From VXLM01 sp965242665 (GTDB lineage Bacteria > Chloroflexota > Dehalococcoidia > Lucifugimonadales > VXLM01), in NCBI GenBank assembly GCA_965242665.1, contig OZ251484.1, positions 1,054,001 to 1,118,000 on the forward strand: a stretch of DNA of 64,000 nucleotides, given 5' to 3'. How positions within the stretch are numbered: the first letter of the stretch is position 1; each line of letters opens with the position of its first letter. The notes under the pieces were generated by a model. It saw nothing but the letters and a program-made list of their open reading frames with translations. It did not search any database and had not been told where the DNA came from. Positions 61,245-64,000 of this stretch are shown here, piece by piece. A program made the position numbers and the translations under genes.

Positions 61245-62105
61245 TTAGAGGACGTCGGCGAGTCTGCCGATTTGCTCAATGTCCGTATCGCACGGCCAGA
61301 GCAGGAACTCATCTACCCCTTCGTCGGCGTATGCGGCGAGCGTCGACCGAATCCGCTCGGGGGTTTGGAGGGACGATGCGACGACCATGGCCGCCATTTG
61401 CGGCATGAAGCCGTAGTAGTCGTTGATGTAGTGGTCGATGGCTGCTTCCGCGTTTGGCCCAAGGGCGAAATAGGCGGCGGCCACGAAGCGCGGCTTTCCT
61501 TCTTTGCCTTGTGCGGACCAGTCCGCCAACACGGAGTCGAACGCCGCGCGCGCGGCCTTGGGGTCTCCGCCCGCAGCGATGAATCCGTCGCCCCAGCGCG
61601 CTATTCTCCGCAGGGCGGCTGGCGAGTGCGCCCCGATGAGCAGCTCGGGGCCGCCGCTGCGGTGCGGCGCAGGGCCGATGGCGCCTGCTTCTGGGCCGTA
61701 CGGTCCTCCTGCCCATATCCGCCGCATCGTCGCGAGCTGCCCCTCGAATCTCTTGCCCCTCTTGCGAATGTCTGCCTCGCCCGCTATGTAGTCATCCGGC
61801 CTCCCACCTATCCCCAACCCCAAACTCAGGCGCCCGCCGGATATGGCGTCCAGGCTTGCGGCCTGCTTTGCCAAGAGCGCGGTTCCCCGCAGCGGCGCCA
61901 ACAGGATGCTCGTCATGAGACGCACCCTCTCCGTCACTGCCGCGGCCGCGCCGAGTGCGATCATCGGATCGAAGTTGGGATAGACCAGCCGGTCTTGCAC
62001 GGATACGCTGCTGAAGGGCCCTGCGTCCGCCTTCCTTGCCCATTCCACGATGGATCGTCCATTTACTCCTGGTATAACCGCGGGCAGTCCGATACCTACT
62101 TCCAT
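61245..62105 (-). CDS. LLM-class (luciferase-like) flavin/F420-dependent oxidoreductase
   Basis: 286-residue barrel of the luciferase-like monooxygenase family. It has the N-terminal VGIGLPAVIPG, a TERVRLMTSILLAPLR strand, LSLGLGIGGRPDD and RRIARWGDGFIAAGGD, all typical. Members use F420 or FMN, and this one could use either. It is the last gene of a minus-strand group with VOC, amidohydrolase and RidA-like proteins. Confidence 0.88.
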   Translation of the reverse strand: MEVGIGLPAVIPGVNGRSIVEWARKADAGPFSSVSVQDRLVYPNFDPMIALGAAAAVTERVRLMTSILLAPLRGTALLAKQAASLDAISGGRLSLGLGIGGRPDDYIAGEADIRKRGKRFEGQLATMRRIWAGGPYGPEAGAIGPAPHRSGGPELLIGAHSPAALRRIARWGDGFIAAGGDPKAARAAFDSVLADWSAQGKEGKPRFVAAAYFALGPNAEAAIDHYINDYYGFMPQMAAMVVASSLQTPERIRSTLAAYADEGVDEFLLWPCDTDIEQIGRLADVL

Positions 62106-62251
62106 TTCACTCTCCTTGTGACACTTATTTCGATCCGTTTCACGAGTGTTCCGATGCTCGAGCGGAGAGACCGTCCTGGCAGCGGCGTTGGCGGTCTATG
62201 CGCTCGACGCGCCTTGGTCTGGGAATCGCGTCCGCTCGATCTGTGCGGCCC

Positions 62252-62623
62252 CTACTCCTTCGGTGGTATCTCGGACGAGACGAGGCCCACGAGGTTTCCC
62301 TCCGGGTCCTTGAAGTGCGCGAAGGTGACCATGCCCGGTATGACCGTAACCGGCGCGGCGGTCTCTCCTCCAAGCTTGCCCGCCCTGTCCAAGGACGCTT
62401 GGAGGTCATCGACCTGGACATAGAAGGTCAGGCGCGGCGATCCGGTCATGCTGCGCCCAATGCCTCCGGGGATCCCTTCGCCGTCCTCGTCTACGGTGAC
62501 CGCGCTGTGATCCATCTCTGGAGACATCTGCGTTATCTTCCAACCGAACAGGTCACGGTAGTATTGTCGAAGCCCCGGATAGTCGCTGCCGAGAATCTCG
62601 AAATACACTACTGGGTTCGGCAT
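62252..62623 (-). CDS. VOC family protein (glyoxalase/bleomycin-resistance fold)
   Basis: 123-residue single-domain protein beginning MPNPVVYFEILGSDYPGLRQ and ending in FKDPEGNLVGLV, the standard VOC fold markers. ATG 62623 has GGAGGAAAAC upstream. The frame continues upstream into the amidohydrolase gene without similarity. Catalytic metal ligands are not certain, and its substrate is unknown. Confidence 0.88.
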   Translation of the reverse strand: MPNPVVYFEILGSDYPGLRQYYRDLFGWKITQMSPEMDHSAVTVDEDGEGIPGGIGRSMTGSPRLTFYVQVDDLQASLDRAGKLGGETAAPVTVIPGMVTFAHFKDPEGNLVGLVSSEIPPKE

Positions 62624-62658
62624 GTTTTCCTCCTGTCCATGGGGTGTCTGGGGAAGTC

Positions 62659-63771
62659 TCATACGGAGGGCGGCTTCACGCCCATGATCCGCGCCATATT
62701 CCCTCCAAGTATCGAGTCCATATCGGAGTCTGGGATGAACCTGCAATACTTCCGGATGTAGTCGATATTCTGTCGATACGTCCACCAGAGCAGAGACACG
62801 GGGATGTCCGTTCCAAAGATCAGCTTGTCCGCTCCGATGCGCTGGCACATCTTTTCCATTGTCGGCAGTATCTGCGGCATTGGGTAGTCCCATCTTCGCT
62901 GTAGGAAGACGGCAAACAGTAGTTGAACGTGGTAGTTTGGGTGGTCGATGGGAGTGGCGTCGAAGACTTCGTCTGGAACGTGCAGGCCATCGTCGTCGGA
63001 GAACATGCGCCAGTTGAACCCGTGCGTCTGGACGACTGTGACGTTAGGATACCGTTCCATCCACTCTCCCAGCCTCCGCAGCTCCGTCAGATACTGCTCG
63101 TACCCCTCGGCGCTCAACGTGAAGAATATCGGTACGCTCAGGCTGGAGGCGGCGTCCCAAAACGGCTTGAAGTCCGGCCCGTCCCACCTTGGCTCGATTC
63201 CGTAGAGCTGCATGTGGTGGGGCATGAATTGATAGCCGTGCAGTCCGAGTTCGTTCACTGCGCGTTCTAGCTTGCGGATGCACGCTTCCGTTTCCGATCC
63301 GATTAGCCACTCTTCCACATAGGCCAATCCTTGGATGCGGTCGGGGTATTGCTGGATGCAGTCGGAGATGAACTCGTTCGACTTGCTCATGTACGGCGTG
63401 CGGTGCAAGAGGGCCATGTCTACGCCTGCGTAATCCATCTCCGCAACTAGATTGTCTACGGTGAACGTTAGGTGGTCGACCGACGGCGGCAGGGCCTGCT
63501 TGACATAGGTTTCGCCGTCGACTTCCCATTCGACCCGACCATTTGCAGCCGTGCGGAACCCGGCTTCCTTCAAGGCCTCGAAGTCCCATGGACTCGCCGG
63601 GTCGATTAGTCCTGACGAGTCGCCTGGCGCTCGGTCTCGCTTGCGCCAGACGGGCTGCTGCCGGGCTGTTGCCATGAACAGCTGCAGGAACCGCCGAAAC
63701 TCACCGGGATCGTCGAAGCCCCCACCGAGCGCCGGGTCTTCCGCGCAGTATGCGTGTCCGTCGTAGATCAT
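62659..63771 (-). CDS. Amidohydrolase family (amidohydrolase_2) protein
   Basis: 370-residue metal-dependent hydrolase or decarboxylase. It starts MIYDGHAYC, where the usual HxH is reduced to DGHAY, has MDYAGVDMALL and GYQFMPHHMQLYG, then VVQTHGFNW with a ligand histidine and IFGTDIPVSL with the conserved Asp. The loss of one N-terminal histidine could mean altered metal binding. It lies 12 bases downstream of a RidA-like gene. Confidence 0.85.
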   Translation of the reverse strand: MIYDGHAYCAEDPALGGGFDDPGEFRRFLQLFMATARQQPVWRKRDRAPGDSSGLIDPASPWDFEALKEAGFRTAANGRVEWEVDGETYVKQALPPSVDHLTFTVDNLVAEMDYAGVDMALLHRTPYMSKSNEFISDCIQQYPDRIQGLAYVEEWLIGSETEACIRKLERAVNELGLHGYQFMPHHMQLYGIEPRWDGPDFKPFWDAASSLSVPIFFTLSAEGYEQYLTELRRLGEWMERYPNVTVVQTHGFNWRMFSDDDGLHVPDEVFDATPIDHPNYHVQLLFAVFLQRRWDYPMPQILPTMEKMCQRIGADKLIFGTDIPVSLLWWTYRQNIDYIRKYCRFIPDSDMDSILGGNMARIMGVKPPSV

Positions 63772-63783
63772 GGAATCGTCGAC

Positions 63784-64000
63784 TCACACCGCCGCAAGGG
63801 CGGATACTTCTACCAAGAATCTCTCGTCCGCAAGCCCGCTAACCACGAGAAGTGTCGCCGGGGGGTATCGCCCGTCTGGGTACGCTGCGTCGAAGATCGA
63901 CGTTCGCGCTTCGATGAATCCTCGCACGTGTTCACGTCCGACGACGTAGTAGGTGAACTCTACTACGTCCGCGAATGACGCGCCAGCGCCTGCTAGAACG
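63784..64000 (-). CDS. RidA/YjgF family protein, C-terminal part (5' cut by window edge)
   Basis: About 71 residues read on the minus strand from the window edge to a TGA at 63784. They include EFTYYVVGREHVRGFIEART and end ATLLVVSGLADERFLVEVSA. This is the RidA C-terminal half; the start lies beyond base 64000. It is 12 bases upstream of the amidohydrolase gene, so it is the nearest known gene of that operon. Confidence 0.8.
   Translation of the reverse strand, partial: VLAGAGASFADVVEFTYYVVGREHVRGFIEARTSIFDAAYPDGRYPPATLLVVSGLADERFLVEVSALAAV

Noticed and set aside
60828..61312. Helix-turn-helix fragment (SLARIEAGKEK) in an intergenic region
   Set aside because: Only a few residues fit; neighbouring frames are Pro/His-rich and no complete domain can be traced.

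Overview
The window is a single chromosomal stretch with GC-rich codon use, GTG and TTG starts, lipoproteins and anchored surface proteins with Thr/Pro-rich linkers, an RskA-type anti-sigma factor, a caa3-type oxidase cluster and an F420/FMN luciferase-like oxidoreductase. No LPS or outer-membrane genes are visible. Together with many small-molecule catabolic enzymes (amidase, amidohydrolase, HpcH aldolase, sarcosine-dehydrogenase-like, penicillin acylase, two Gfo/Idh/MocA), this best fits an uncultivated, aerobic, free-living Chloroflexota bacterium (SAR202/Dehalococcoidia-like). That placement is an inference from gene content and was not tested phylogenetically.

Layout. 1-4158: cytochrome oxidase operon (ctaD, ctaE, cox4, ctaG, small membrane protein, SCO). 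4189-5448: infC-rpmI-rplT on the minus strand, with infC probably starting at ATC. 6105-7696: an ABM monooxygenase and transaldolase. 7740-10722: a gamma-glutamyltranspeptidase-like hydrolase with an oxidoreductase. 10766-12926: two pseudopilins and a TolB-like lipoprotein. 12939-15437: zinc ribbon, LprG-like lipoprotein and DHA2 exporter, an arrangement like mycobacterial lprG-P55. 15637-18823: ECF sigma, RskA anti-sigma and an anchored surface protein. 18938-24190: two unknown small genes, dnaG, rpoD and DUF362. 24310-30152: a repeat carrying a promoter, then SDR, amidase and two tandem paralogous barrel proteins. 30234-35984: KtrB/TrkH, epimerase, lutA-lutB and a YtkA-like protein.

36020-46270 is the most striking region: six tandem GT-C membrane glycosyltransferase paralogues on the minus strand, each overlapping the next by 4 bp. 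They are mosaics of one another, with a roughly 540-bp near-identical block repeated across two gene junctions. The last gene is interrupted at a 13-G homopolymer; the neighbouring paralogue carries a 12-G tract at the same place and is in frame. This looks like a variable surface-glycosylation locus combining slipped-strand switching with recombination among paralogues.

46325-54078: sarcosine-dehydrogenase-like protein, RidA, penicillin acylase and two DUF11 surface proteins. 54219-56220: dnaA and a possible oriC. 56221-57732: a membrane protein and an HpcH aldolase. 57733-58897: a repeat nest made of short palindromes, 21-bp minisatellites, two copies of the promoter repeat and a 122-bp MITE with a 6-bp target duplication. 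58898-64000: class II aldolase, Gfo/Idh oxidoreductase, then a RidA, amidohydrolase, VOC and LLM-oxidoreductase operon that runs off the window. I saw no tRNA, rRNA, CRISPR array, transposase or prophage.
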